NCBI GenBank assembly: GCA_025558075.1
Contig: JAHLKF010000017.1
Location: 62,001 to 126,000, forward strand
Source of the DNA: Gaertneriomyces semiglobifer
Lineage: Eukaryota > Chytridiomycota > Chytridiomycetes > Spizellomycetales > Spizellomycetaceae
Length of the DNA stretch: 64,000 bases
Direction: 5' to 3'
The notes beneath the pieces are model-generated. The model did not search any database and was not told the origin of the DNA. It saw only the letters and a list, made by a program, of their open reading frames with translations. The translations under genes and the position numbers were made by a program. Below are positions 33,989 through 44,982 of this stretch, piece after piece. Each line of letters starts with the position of its first letter. Positions within the stretch are counted from its first letter, which is position 1.

Positions 33989-35169
33989 CGTGGTCGACCC
34001 AACCTGATGCAATGAGGTGGAAATGTCTTAAGCTCTTTTATATTTTTACAAGCTCCCCAACTGGATCCACTACCAGCTTCTTCATCAAAAATCACAACGA
34101 AATACGAGGGGGGATGCCTTCTATCCCGCTCTCTTTTAACACAAGGCCGATCCTACTTGGGGGAATCAATGGCAAAGGCAAAGCGCGTTATGATTATGTA
34201 AAAAACTCCGCCCATCAGGCCCGCGCGATTTTGGACAGAAACAATACGCTGAAGGTTTGTTTTGTAACGTCCATGCCAGCTTTACGTCCAGCCCCGTTGA
34301 GGGGCAAACCTTGAATAGGGGCCATTTATCGCCATCATGGAGAGATGCCTTCTTTCTCAACATAAAGATTACGCGATTTAGTTTTCATCTTTTGCCAGAG
34401 AGGCTTCCCCTTGAATCAAGCACCGGAGAAATGTTGAATGCTTTCTTGAGGAATGAAAAACCCTAAAGCGGAAGTCTACTGTAAGGGTATGCCGTCATCA
34501 CTTCATTATAACCTAAGGGCAATCGGCGCCTCCTTACGTAGTAGTGGTTCAAGCCTCTAGACTCCTCAATTTCTCCGTTGCGTCTTTTTGTTGTCCTCCA
34601 GATCCAACTGTGTGCATTGTTCAGCTGCTCTGTGAGACGTCACAACCAACACAACAACTCGTCCAGCAGGTGTTCATGAAGGGAAAAGCAGTTTCTTCGC
34701 TTCTTGCGATATCTATTCCTATCAGCGGATGGGAGTCACGCCAGAACACTTTGTGCTTGTTAGAAGGAGCCCGTTCATTAAAGTCGGTTGCCCGACGTTC
34801 ATGACAAGTTGATTAACTTGCGTACACAAAGCTCATCGACAGGTTATGAACTCTCTGCAAAGTCCCAATATATCAAATGGGACAATTCCAGGCTACCGTG
34901 TGGTCCCGATATCTCCGGCTCCAGGAGGCGTAGCTTGTAATTGACCATTCGCAGTTTGAGTACTTCATCGATTTGTATTCACCGTCTCACTCGCTTTGCG
35001 CATGCTCCCTTTCAGTTTCGTAAACCCGCGGAGTTCGGGGATTACCACCTCACGTGTCCGTGGACTTGCCAACTCGAACAAAAATGACACATCAAAGTAC
35101 GACGGTTTCCAGAAGTAATAGGACCAGGAAAGCCATCAGCTAAACCATTACGACTGCCGTTACGGCCTT
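33989..35169. other. Intergenic, sparse signals
   Basis: Holds the chitinase promoter at its left end. The remaining about 1.1 kb has only short open frames without family resemblance. Confidence 0.45.
34034..34042 (-). promoter_or_regulatory. TATA box of the chitinase gene
   Basis: On the minus strand TATAAAAGA lies about 46 bases before the chitinase ATG (33988), a good position for a core promoter with a short leader. Confidence 0.6.
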
Positions 35170-35690
35170 ATGCTACGCCCGAAATTCAGCTTGGCGGCCA
35201 GATCTTGTCGTATGAGCCATGACTTCCTGCTAGCACATACAGGTCATGGACTGTCGGCGGGCGATGCAATTGTTGCCATCGCCAAATGCAATAAAGCTCT
35301 AGATCCAGGTGCCGGCGCCCTTGCGACATTCACTCGGTAAGCAGCCGAAGTTTCAATCGCCATGTCGCTCTCTCCCACTATGCTCGTGACTCCGCAATCG
35401 CCTGCGAATACTAACCTCTGCGTATCAGGCAAGCGATTTGGGATGTTCATTTTTGGATGGACGAGACGATGTCAGAGTTTAGCTCTGTCGAAGTCAACAA
35501 TGATCTGTTATCCACCGTCGATTTAGTCAAGGCGTACGCAAATTCATTGGCTCTACGCTGCCGTCGGCTTGTGCTGCAGTCCTGCATGCACCTTGGCTTC
35601 ATAAATTACTCTCTATTGATTGGTTTCGAGGGAGTAAAGGAGCTGACCCAGGTAGTGATTAGGGACATGACGATTTTAATGTGCTGCTGA
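35170..35690 (+). CDS. Candidate two-exon gene, function unknown
   Basis: ATG at 35170. Exon 35170-35336 joins 35429-35690 in phase across a 92-base intron with donor GTAAGC, branch-like TACTAAC about 15 bases before the acceptor, and CAG acceptor, giving 142 residues. The reading frame would otherwise stop at the junction, so the intron is needed. The product includes LLAHTGHGLSAGDAIVAIAK, AIWDVHFWMDETMSEF and helical LVKAYANSLALRCRRLVLQ. The 3' end is uncertain: a GTAGTG donor after LTQ could lead to further exons. No family is recognised. Confidence 0.4.
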
Positions 35691-36150
35691 GGTGTGCTGC
35701 TCACACCAACGACCACCCCAAGTCTCGGACCCAGCACGAATCCCTGGGGACCTACCCAATCCGCTTTTCTAGCTGCACGATAGCCTGAGCTGCAAGGTCC
35801 CCTCATGTTGTGAAGACATTCCACTTGTATGGCTTCCCAGAGATTCCTATTCGTCCAGCATGAAAGTTCGCAATACCAGCTATGCGAATACGTAGTTTCA
35901 GATCACTCACAGGATTAGTCGGGGAATCTCTTTTGCTATTAACAAAGATCCCCGCCATATCCGTGCACGGCCATTCTTAGTGCTCCGCAAAAGAGCGGTG
36001 AGATTGGCGCGTCCCGCGAATCTGAGCTGGTCCCATTCTCATTCCTTGGTCCACCACTTTAATTGACAGGCAAGACGGCCTGCTACCTAGATTTGGGTGC
36101 GAACGAGGTTTTCTGGAAGATCGCAGTCCACCCTCCATACTCGCCTCCTT
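35691..36150. other. Intergenic or intronic, unclear
   Basis: Between two tentative genes. A stretch at about 36073-36180 is flanked by acceptor-like TTGACAG and donor-like AAGGTAAGG and could be an exon of the upstream plus-strand candidate, but it competes with the minus-strand frame below. Confidence 0.3.
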
Positions 36151-36501
36151 TCAATCTTTGGGTCTCACTATCGAGCTATTATAAGGTAAGGTGTGAGATA
36201 CAACACGACGCTTCATGGAAAACCGCAAGGGGGGATGGTTGAATAGGGAATAATTGCTGCGACAAGGGGTGCCGTGGACAGATGGAGGACAGACCGCCGC
36301 AGGCACTTGGATTTCGAGATGGCCGGTTGCCCATCGTCCGGCCGCGCTGGTGTAGAAGTAATAATCGGCTTCCGTGTGCGAGCTTGAAGTGATTAGGGTT
36401 GACACTTGTTGGGCCGCTAATACGCTGCACACAACCCACGCGAGGAATGCACACCCCGTTTGCAGAATGATATCGAGGGAAGGAAGACCTTGACGTTTAA
36501 C
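36151..36501 (-). CDS. Candidate small secreted protein (start not found)
   Basis: A minus-strand frame open from 36501 to a TGA at 36151, with no ATG before the hydrophobic segment, so the first exon is missing or not recognised. It begins with a signal-peptide-like DIILQTGCAFLAWVVCSVLA, then AQQVSTLITSSSHTEADYYF, AAGRWATGHLEIQVP and VCPPSVHGTPCRSNYSLF. Two closely spaced cysteines and codon choice look coding. No family is recognised. Confidence 0.35.
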   Translation of the reverse strand, partial: VKRQGLPSLDIILQTGCAFLAWVVCSVLAAQQVSTLITSSSHTEADYYFYTSAAGRWATGHLEIQVPAAVCPPSVHGTPCRSNYSLFNHPPLRFSMKRRVVSHTLPYNSSIVRPKD

Positions 36502-36745
36502 TTAATGATCCTCATATTTCATTTCTCGCTCTCTTACAGTTAACCTCGGCACTCTGTGTTGACAATAGATATACCTCATCCCACCCCCGATCAATCAAGT
36601 GCCTCGAGCGTTCATGCCGCGATTCAGTCACAATCATCAATAAACAGTCAGCAACCAATGTAAGAATCTAGCCTGCTGTTATTGTGCAGTTGCGATGGGC
36701 GGTGAAGCAGGTGTTTAACTCTGGCCTTCAGTCAGTACTCTAGCG

Positions 36746-37908
36746 ATGGCCTCCCCAATCACTCAAGTGCAACCTGCCGGCACAGGCCCAGAATCGCTCA
36801 TAACTCAAGTGCAGGCCCCAGGCCATGCTCCACCGGAATCGCTCATCACTCAGGTACAGCCTCCCGGAGGAGCAGCATCACCGATAACTCAGGTGTCCCA
36901 GACGGGTGCTACACCTGTCTCTGCGCAACCGCTTCCACCCAAGATCAACCCGAATGCCACTAGCGCAAACTCTACAGATAACATGGCTCAAGTATCACCT
37001 GCCACCCCCAAATCCTCGACGATACCAAATATACCCAAGCAATCACTATGGCGACGCATCCTCTTCCCGATATTCGCTTGCTGCTTCCCGGAGCTAAAGC
37101 GAATGCAAAAAGAGCGTGAAGCAAGAATAAAAAGAGCCGCTGAACGCGAGCGTCGGAGAGTCGAGAAAGCAGCAAATCCAGCGACAGTTAGCACTACAAC
37201 GACCGCCAGCGATCAAAGTCAGAGCATCCTAAAAACCAATGGTACAACTCCTCAGAAGCAGGTAGTCGAACGTGCCCTGTTGCCACCGCTAAATCCGAAT
37301 GAGCCATACAAAAAGTGCTTGGTGCTGGACTTGGATGAAACACTCGTACATTCCTCATTCAAGGAAGTCGAGGACGCCGATTTCGTTATCCCGGTGGAAA
37401 TTGATAACATGGTACACAGTGTTTACGTCTTGAAGAGGCCGGGCGTCGATGTATTCTTGCAAAGGCTGGGTAGCCAGTTTGAGGTCGTCATTTTCACCGC
37501 TAGTCTCGCCAAGTATGCGGACCCTGTTCTGGACATGTTGGACCCCACACGTGCAGTCAAGTGGAGATTATTCCGCGAGAGTTGCCAGATGCACAGGGGC
37601 AACTATGTCAAGGTATGTACATATTAACGCAATGCCTGAAGCTGTCCAGTCACTGATATACCTCCATTTAGGATCTCTCCCAACTCGGCCGTGACCTACG
37701 CCACGTAATTATTCTCGACAACTCACCGGCATCCTATTACTTCCACCCGCAAAATGCCGTTCCTGTGTCCTCCTGGTTCAGTGACCCCAATGACACCGAA
37801 TTGCTCGACCTGATTCCGTTCCTGGAAGACTTAAAGAAAGTTGACGACGTGACCCAGGTTCTAGACGCAAATATTGATGACGGCGTCGCCTCAGAGGAAG
37901 AGAAATGA
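36746..37908 (+). CDS. FCP1/NIF-type phosphatase of the Psr1/Psr2 (SCP-like) group
   Basis: Exons 36746-37612 and 37672-37908 give 367 residues. The C-terminal half is a complete HAD phosphatase of the CTD-phosphatase-like group: [14 protein letters not shown] (DxDxT nucleophile), [56 protein letters not shown] and [19 protein letters not shown]. Psr-type enzymes are plasma-membrane Ser/Thr phosphatases for salt and general stress signalling. The N-terminus has four copies of an ITQVQ-like repeat in a Pro/Gly-rich region. Next comes a hydrophobic IFACCFPEL next to basic clusters, a likely palmitoylation anchor instead of the usual N-terminal one. Confidence 0.9.
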
Positions 37909-39412
37909 CATTGACACACACACACACACACACACGACGAAACAACAAGCAGATCGTTAGAAGCCTCGCTGGATTTGTACAGCAGCCTCTTTGAAGGAAC
38001 CGGCGGAAGGCGAAACGGGATGTGATGAAAAGTATACATAGGAGATTGGGTAATGAGCTATTCTATGATAAGCGATGGAGAGACCTGCGCTCGGGGCTCC
38101 CACAATCGCTAGTCTGCATGCGTGGAATTCCTACACATCACCTCGTGATATGGGAAGCGCTTGCCGTTATTTAGAAAGCACACAGGCAATGTGTGGCTCT
38201 TTTGCAGTTTTGTTTTACATAAAGGGCTCTACAAAATTTCGTAATATATTGTTATACCTCATGGCCTAAATAAGGTGTGTGTCTCTCCTCAAAACTACTT
38301 GGAGATCAGTAAAAGAGGTGCATTCGTCTGGCGGGCGCAGACTAAAGCGGTTTTTTTCGGTATATGTTTTACAAAAGAGGAGCAGCATTTGCAAGTCGGC
38401 GGAAAGCGAACGGTCATTATACCCAGCGAACATTCTTGTTGATGAGAAGAAGACAACTGCCACCCACGGAACGCTTCGTCCACGAATATGGCTGTCCAAC
38501 ATAACTGGGAAATATACACATTAAGACACCTGCCCGACTGGGGCCGTGCACATCAACTCTTTGCGTCGAGCTCATTAAGCCGCATCCGATACTCCTTTCA
38601 TAAGAGCGACACTTGCTCGTGGTTCAGCACGAGGTAATTGTTCACGAGCGAGCTATGGCATTGAATAGTGCAGCTCCTCGAAAGTGCATCAGCACGCCCG
38701 GCTCATGCTGAGGCAGAAGATCGGGACTACCCGGCTGAACTGCATCAACGCAGAACCATGACGTTCACCTGCGAATGTTCGTTTGCGAAATTGGATCTGC
38801 AAGACACGAATTTTTCTATGCATAGAGGCATACATGAGGAAATGGTCACTTCCAAGACCTAGCCGCGACCTGTGAACACTATTACTACTGGCGAGCGAGT
38901 GGGTGAAGCGCACAACCACATCCCCTTCCGGCCACTGCAACCTCTCCTCCATCCAACCATTTGTCGAGCCATGTTCAATCAAGAAGATCAAGACAATGCT
39001 GGTCAGTGAGAGAAAAAAGGAGGAAAAGGAGGAAAAGGCGACGCGGTTATATGCAGATCAGTACCATGACTGTGCCGCCCGTCGGTTCTGTGAACGGCGT
39101 TTGTCGCGCCTTTGAGTGTCAAAACACGGCCATTGCTATATACTGTCGGGAGTCGGGACGTTTCTGGGTTGGGAGCGCCTGTTGGTTTAGTGGCTGCTAA
39201 ATACGCACTGTTGATCATTCTATTCTATTCTGAGTCATCCACTTTCGCGGCTGGCTCTGTCTCTGGAGACGTGATACTCAAATTCAGCGGCATCTGCGGT
39301 CTGCACAAACCCCGCTCACTGTCCTTGGGTTTTTTTTTCGTCCGCGAGAGCTTTGTGAGCGGGAAAGACTGGTGGTCAGCAAGTTCAGTTAGGCGGATGT
39401 GCCTTGCTTGGG
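37909..39412. other. Intergenic, no gene recognised
   Basis: Begins with a (CA)n tract at about 37913-37935 in the 3' untranslated region of the phosphatase gene. The rest has only short frames on either strand. The right end is the upstream region of the Rcy1 gene. Confidence 0.5.
37913..37935. repeat. (CA)n microsatellite
   Basis: A run of CA dinucleotides just after the stop codon of the Psr-type phosphatase gene. Confidence 0.85.
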
Positions 39413-42192
39413 ATGGCTAAACAGAAGGCTGCTCCGGTTTCCACCCTGCCCGCAGTTCCAAAGTCTCTTACCTCTCTGCCACCAGATATCCTCATCAAAA
39501 TCATTGCATATGTTCCGGTACCGGACCTATCTACAATAGCACGTGCGAGCAGACGCTTGAAGATTCTCGCCTACAATGATGAGGTTTACGAACCCAAACT
39601 TGGAGCGCTCGGCGTTGAAAGAAACACGGAAACGAAAGAGGGGGGAGAAGCTGATGCTGACGATGATCTGGTGAAAAAGTTACGGCAGATGCCGGGTGGA
39701 CATCTCTTACCGGGACGAGAGTCTAAATATCTTGAGACTGGGAGTTTATGGAGTAGTTTGGAGACAGACGAAGTGGAGAAGGTTGAGAAGATAACGGAGA
39801 AGGCTGTCACCCCGCCAGAGCCTTCGCCGCCAGCAACACAGAATAATATCACAAGTGCCGGCCCTGCTGGACAGATGAGCATATCGTCCACTTTACCCGG
39901 CACTAAGAGAGGGTTGACGATTGGTGCTGGGGGCCTCCAGGCTGCTTTGAACAAGCAGACTTCATCACCTGCAGTGGGGCGGCGGGTCTCCAGTGGTATC
40001 AAGCCAACAGGAAGAACTGCGAGAGATCGCTTCAAGCAACTGTATACGCACCTATCTCCATATTACCTTGATTTCAGACACCATCAGAAGGATTCAAAGG
40101 TGTTCCAGGATATTAAGGACCTTAGCGCCATCGCGACCACACTCCATCTTTTGAGGTTGTTCTCTAATGCACATTTCATACCGGATTGTGATGACATCAA
40201 TTTCGCGTTGGAGACAACGGTGGAGTGGTTTGAGAGTATGGTGTTGGGCCAATTTGAACGAGCTTACGACAGCAAGAATGTTGCTGAAATGAAGAAAAAT
40301 GCGGAGGCCAGTTGTAGGTTGAACGGAGGTGCAGCATGTGTCCAGTTGTTCATTTCCAAGAATCCCGTGTTTTTTGATCCGACATTCAACCCTGCCCTCG
40401 TCAAGGAGAGATTACCGTCAACGACGGAACAGGCAGCAGGATATGCTCTTGCGGATGATTTTGCCAAATTCAGTGATTACACATTGAACAACTGCCGAGA
40501 ACAAGCTAGGCTCATAGCTGACGTTTTCCCGCCTGAAAGCGACGCGTTGACGCTGTTTGTCAACAAAGTTTACGAAGACTCTGTCGCGGAATACTTGGCG
40601 GCCGTACTTAAGGCGGCCAAGGAAAAGGAAGGGCTAGGAATTTATCTTCACACGCTTGCAACAGGTATATACTGTTGTATGCAGTTTGCAGACTACATAT
40701 CGCACAATGATGCGGGCGTCAAGGTCAATACCGACGCCATCAAGCAGACAGTGGTCAACGTTTGCAAGCCCTATACAGATACGTACCTCAAACAAGAGCT
40801 TTCACATATGAAAGAGCGTTTTGAGACAGAGCTGAAGAAATATGCCAACCGGAAGAACCCGAAAAAACCAGCAGCACTGGATGCAAAGGCTGCTTCGTAC
40901 ATTGCTGATCAAGACAAAGCCCAGGCGCACAAGCGTGCGGTGATGAAAACCATGAAGACTATCATGTTTGCGCCGGTCACCCTTGTCACTGGCATCGCGG
41001 GCGTCGCTGGAAGTATAACGGGATTGGGTGGGAAAAAGTCCGGAGATAAGCAAAGTTTGTTGGATGGTGCTGAACCAATTGAAGCGAACCAACCATCGGT
41101 GACTATACCGCGATTACCCAAGGAGGATAACGTCACATACCACCTCGACGACGGCAGCGTAACGAGTATGATCTCGCTCGAACTCTGCTTGCATCTGATG
41201 CATTCTAACAAGGAAGCGCTTGGTCGAGTGTTGGTGGTTACGAATACAATAGATCCGACCAAGATACGAACAAACGTAGAGAAAGTGTTTGTGATGTTGT
41301 TGGAAACTGTAGGCGAGAAGCACATCCGGCCGGCGTTTGAAAACGCCATTCAACGACTATCACGGCCGCAGTTGCAGGATTCGGAATCGAAGGCGCTAAC
41401 TACGGTCTCGCCGGATTCGCTTCAGTTCTTTGAGTTAGTGCATATCGCAGATCTCGTTCATCAAATGATCGAGGTCTATTATCAAGAAGATGTCAAGCAG
41501 TTCATTGATGAGTCAGATTTCCTTTCCGCCATCGTCACCGAGAAAAAAGAATTCGAGCGGTTACTGGATGATTGTGTAGCGGGTGGCATGGACAAAAGTA
41601 TACAAGTGTTGATTAATCAGATTGACTATGTGTTATTGGTCGAGCAGGGTGAGGACGACTTTGCAGAGATGGAGGGAGTACAGGATTTGAAACCGACAAA
41701 GGCGTGTAGGAAGGTCATTGAATGCCTTGAAAGTCATGTGAAGATTTTGTGGGGTTTAGCCGACAAAGGAAGTATGGAAATATACTTTGGGGAGGTTGGG
41801 TTACGCGTTTTCACGTAAGTCCGGAAGGAACACTCGAGCGCTTTTGCATGGCCTTGTCGTAATTGCGTGTTTTTCACAGCTCAATCTTGAAGTCCATCAA
41901 ACGCCATCGGATCGCCCCGCCGCCCCTGCAGCTAATCACCGATATCAATACTTATTACGCATGGGCTTGTTCCCTCCGTGTTGGTGGCGTGAAAAAACAG
42001 TTTGAAGTGCTCAAAGAAGTCGGGAATCTGTTCCTTGTTGAGCAAGCGGATGAGTTGCGGAAAATGATCCATGATGGTCAACGTTGGGAAGGTTACTTGA
42101 GAGTGGAAGAGGTTGTCGAGTTGGTACAGTGTAGGACGGATTGGATGAAGGTCAAGAAAGGCTTGGAGGGAGGTGATTGTTGCATTCAGTGA
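39413..42192 (+). CDS. RCY1: Recyclin-1: F-box protein with Sec10-like region and CaaX box
   Basis: Exons 39413-41814 and 41880-42192 give 904 residues; the ATG at 39413 (MAKQKAAPV) is the first in frame. An F-box lies near the start (LTSLPPDILIKIIAYVP, STIARASRRLKIL). After a disordered linker comes the long helical exocyst Sec10-like region, from RDRFKQLYTHLSPYYLDF through FIPDCDDINFALETTVEW to the end. The protein ends in CCIQ, a farnesylation-type CaaX box, as in yeast Rcy1. Rcy1 works in an SCF-like complex for recycling from endosomes to the Golgi and plasma membrane. Confidence 0.9.
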
Positions 42193-42632
42193 GAAAGTTG
42201 GATTATTTATACCCGTTTTTTTGGGTAGTTTTTTTTTGGACAATTTGACTCTGCGCTGTCGCAGCATTTTATCGTCGGATACTTTGTTCTTGGCGCTGGC
42301 GGTTGCTAGAGCCATATTGGCTGGGCTGATTTAAAGTTTCATGTCATCCTTGAAGTACTGTACGCTGAGCCCACTTGATGCAGCACACCTCAGTAGAGTT
42401 ATCAGATATGGCAACGCGAAACATGGGGTGGCAACGGAACTCTGTATGGAATGTCCAGTTGCTCGTCACTGGTGGGAAAATGCCTCGTTTTGACCAAGGT
42501 TCATGAATTTCCACGCAACCCTTCACTGCAGCTGTGAAGCAAATGCCACTGTAGGATGTGAAGTCATATTCTCAGCGACCATGTTTGTCTGCAATGATTC
42601 ACTATTCAAGGCACTGGGTCGTCGTCAGTTTA

Positions 42633-43149
42633 TTATTTAAACTGCTGTCCAGGCGGTGTTGCCGTGAATACTCCAAGTTGATTCTCTATGTCTTGCTGAC
42701 TCCTCTTGTAGTTCATCCACACGTAGACTAACATGCTGGTTTGTATAATCATAGGCACCACAAGCAATACCCAATAACCAATGGTCATGCGCTCCATAAT
42801 CGCCTCCAAACTTGATAGAAAGGGAATGAACGCAGTGAACGCGATATTGCTACCTACGACATTGTCAAGTCGGAGGAGAAAGTGGACAAATGCCGCGCAC
42901 TGTACACTTACCGATGTCGATGGCAAGCGCTCCCAAATTGCTCCGTATGATGCGAATCCGGCCCTTCCACGCATTATAAAAGTCCAACCAAATAAGATAA
43001 CCCAGAATCATAAGATCCAAGCCGAGGGCAGCAATGAAAAATATAGTATTATCAGGCGCTAAGATCGCAAGCGCTACTATATATGCGATAGTGAAGAGGA
43101 ACATGATAAAGAGCAACGCTCGATACACATGGAAGACGGAGACTGGCAT
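42633..43149 (-). CDS. Small four-helix membrane protein, function unknown
   Basis: Exons 42912-43149 and 42633-42853 give 152 residues with four hydrophobic segments: ALLFIMFLFTIAYIVALAIL, TIFFIAALGLDLMILGYLIW, NIAFTAFIPFLSSL (weaker) and IGYWVLLVVPMIIQTSMLVY. The short cytoplasmic C-terminus is polar (NYKRSQQDIENQLG). The layout recalls small tetraspan proteins, but I recognise no family signature. A TATA-like element lies about 105 bases upstream. Confidence 0.7.
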
Positions 43150-44226
43150 AGTTGGAGATGTGCTTGAGCACTATGAGGGTCGTATTGGGTATCTCAGTTT
43201 TGAACGCACGGGCAGCACACTGTTGAAAGGAGCAGAATGTGCCGTCCGAAACCTTATATAAAGTAGAGCGTAGGCCATCGCAATGAGTGATAACCTGCGA
43301 CCATCAACAATTTCCAGTCTGAGGTAAAATTATTAAAGTGCAGCTTGGCATTTACTCAACGCGGTCGTGTTGTCCAGTGCGGAAGCGGGTCGCATGAATT
43401 TGCAGTTTGGCTGAATTTGAAGGTGTTTGCGGAGGCAGGTGACATTCTGGAGTAACCACGTTGTGAAGACAGGTCAGCTGGATCATACTTGTCTATGTAG
43501 CTGGGGGCAGCCACTCTTTTGTTTCTACTCGTTGCGCCCTCATCAGACGCAGGTGAGGATGCAGTGCTGGTTACCGGTACTGCTTGCGACCGAATGATGT
43601 GGACATCTCCCGGAATACATCGCCTGACAGCGGCAGCACGATAACCACTGAAGGATAATCTAGCAATGGCGGCTGCTGATATGGCTTACTATTGCTGGAA
43701 TCTGGTACACAATCACGAGCACAGAGGGGTTCACCTGTTCATCAACGCTCCGGCCAAGAAAAGCACAGGACGGTGCCTGTGGGGGACCAATTCATCATAG
43801 CCAAGAAGCGCAGTAGGGTTCTTGGCAAAGCGGAAAGAGTGATTGGTAACTGTAGGCATTCAACGTGGCATGTTTGCGAAGGCCACAGCACACATGGCCC
43901 CAGAGTATCCCGGAAGTCCAGCTGGTGTCGAAACATTGGAAAATGGGGAATGTTAATGCCGCCTGGTCAGCGTACGCAGAAGCAATTTGAGGCCGAACAG
44001 AGGACGGTCCGGTACAGCCTTGGCCCCTATGACTCTGATGTCTGTATCGGGATGCTGATTGCGACGCCCAGCAGTAGTTTGGAAGAGCTTATCAGTTTGA
44101 TCCGGTTCGCAATGTGCATCCTGACCAGACCATATCGTCTATTTTGAGTTCGGTACCATAGCCTCCAAGCCTTGAGTCTATTCTAAATATCTAATACTAC
44201 ATCCAAGAAATGCCTAGGCCCGAGAT
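43150..44226. other. Intergenic, no gene supported
   Basis: TATATAAGG on the minus strand (43252-43260) is a plausible TATA box for the tetraspan-like gene. The remainder has only frames without ATG or family resemblance. A short ATG frame at about 43666 stops after about 45 codons. Confidence 0.45.
43252..43260 (-). promoter_or_regulatory. TATA-like element of the small tetraspan-like gene
   Basis: TATATAAGG on the minus strand, about 105 bases before the ATG at 43149. Confidence 0.4.
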
Positions 44227-44843
44227 TCACAGTTGTCGCTCCATCACCACAAGGTAAGGCCGAACTCCCGGTTTCAACTTGCTCTCACCAGCGTCCTTGG
44301 GGAAGTCGATGCATTTCCCAGTCTTGACGAATCCATGCCGTTCATACCACTGCATTATTTGGTCTCGATCAATGAGCACAGTAATTTCGCATTTATCGGC
44401 TCCCCATTGCTTCAGCACATCAAAGGCAGCAGTGAGAAGTCGGCGACCAATCCCTTGTGATTGGTGAGCTTGAGAAACCGCAAGCAATCCAAAGTACCCG
44501 ACCTGCGGGGAGGTCATGGAGATATTGATGCATCCAAGTAAACATTCGCCTCCTGTCTCGCTAGGGCTAGTGTACACGAGCACTGCTGTGGACGGGGTCG
44601 CAGATTCATCCATAAGCGGCAAAAGGTCATCTTTAAGAGCACGAGCACCCTAGAATCTAGTCAAATGTCTGCGTCATGAATAGAAGATCACACATCGTTT
44701 ACCTCAACAAGATGTGACTCGTTCGTCCAACCGGCGGGATTGCGATAAGCGTGATTGATGATTGGCAGAAGCTCCTCAATGTCCGCAGGAGCTCCGAGAC
44801 GGACGTTGGGATGAGCAGTAAGGTCGACGCTTGGGCGGGTCAT
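44227..44843 (-). CDS. GNAT-family N-acetyltransferase
   Basis: Exons 44703-44843 and 44227-44649, joined in phase across a 53-base intron, give 187 residues. The N-terminal helix reads IEELLPIINHAYRNPAGWTN, typical of small GNATs. Motif A is LAVSQAHQSQGIGRRLLTAA (acetyl-CoA pyrophosphate loop QGIGRRL), followed by ITVLIDRDQIMQWYERHGFV as motif B. The substrate cannot be told; the size and form resemble free-standing small-molecule or peptide acetyltransferases. Confidence 0.85.
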
Positions 44844-44982
44844 TGTTATGGACTTAACGAATTGTGAGTACGTTTACGCAGGTGAGTAAGCGTAGAAAGA
44901 ACTTTTAACTGTTGAGATATTGTACGCGCCCAAAAGTGTGTGGAGCTTGCACTCAGGTAAAATTATAACGGATACCAAATTT

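Noticed and set aside
36073..36186. Frame reading YLDLGANEVFWKIAVHPP, reminiscent of a reverse transcriptase motif
   Set aside because: Too short, no flanking RT motifs or terminal repeats; it also overlaps a better-looking minus-strand frame.
43666..44147. Frame starting MAAADMAYYC, faintly like AMMECR1, and the longer frame at 43692
   Set aside because: The first stops after about 45 codons without conserved AMMECR1 blocks; the second has no ATG and random-looking composition.
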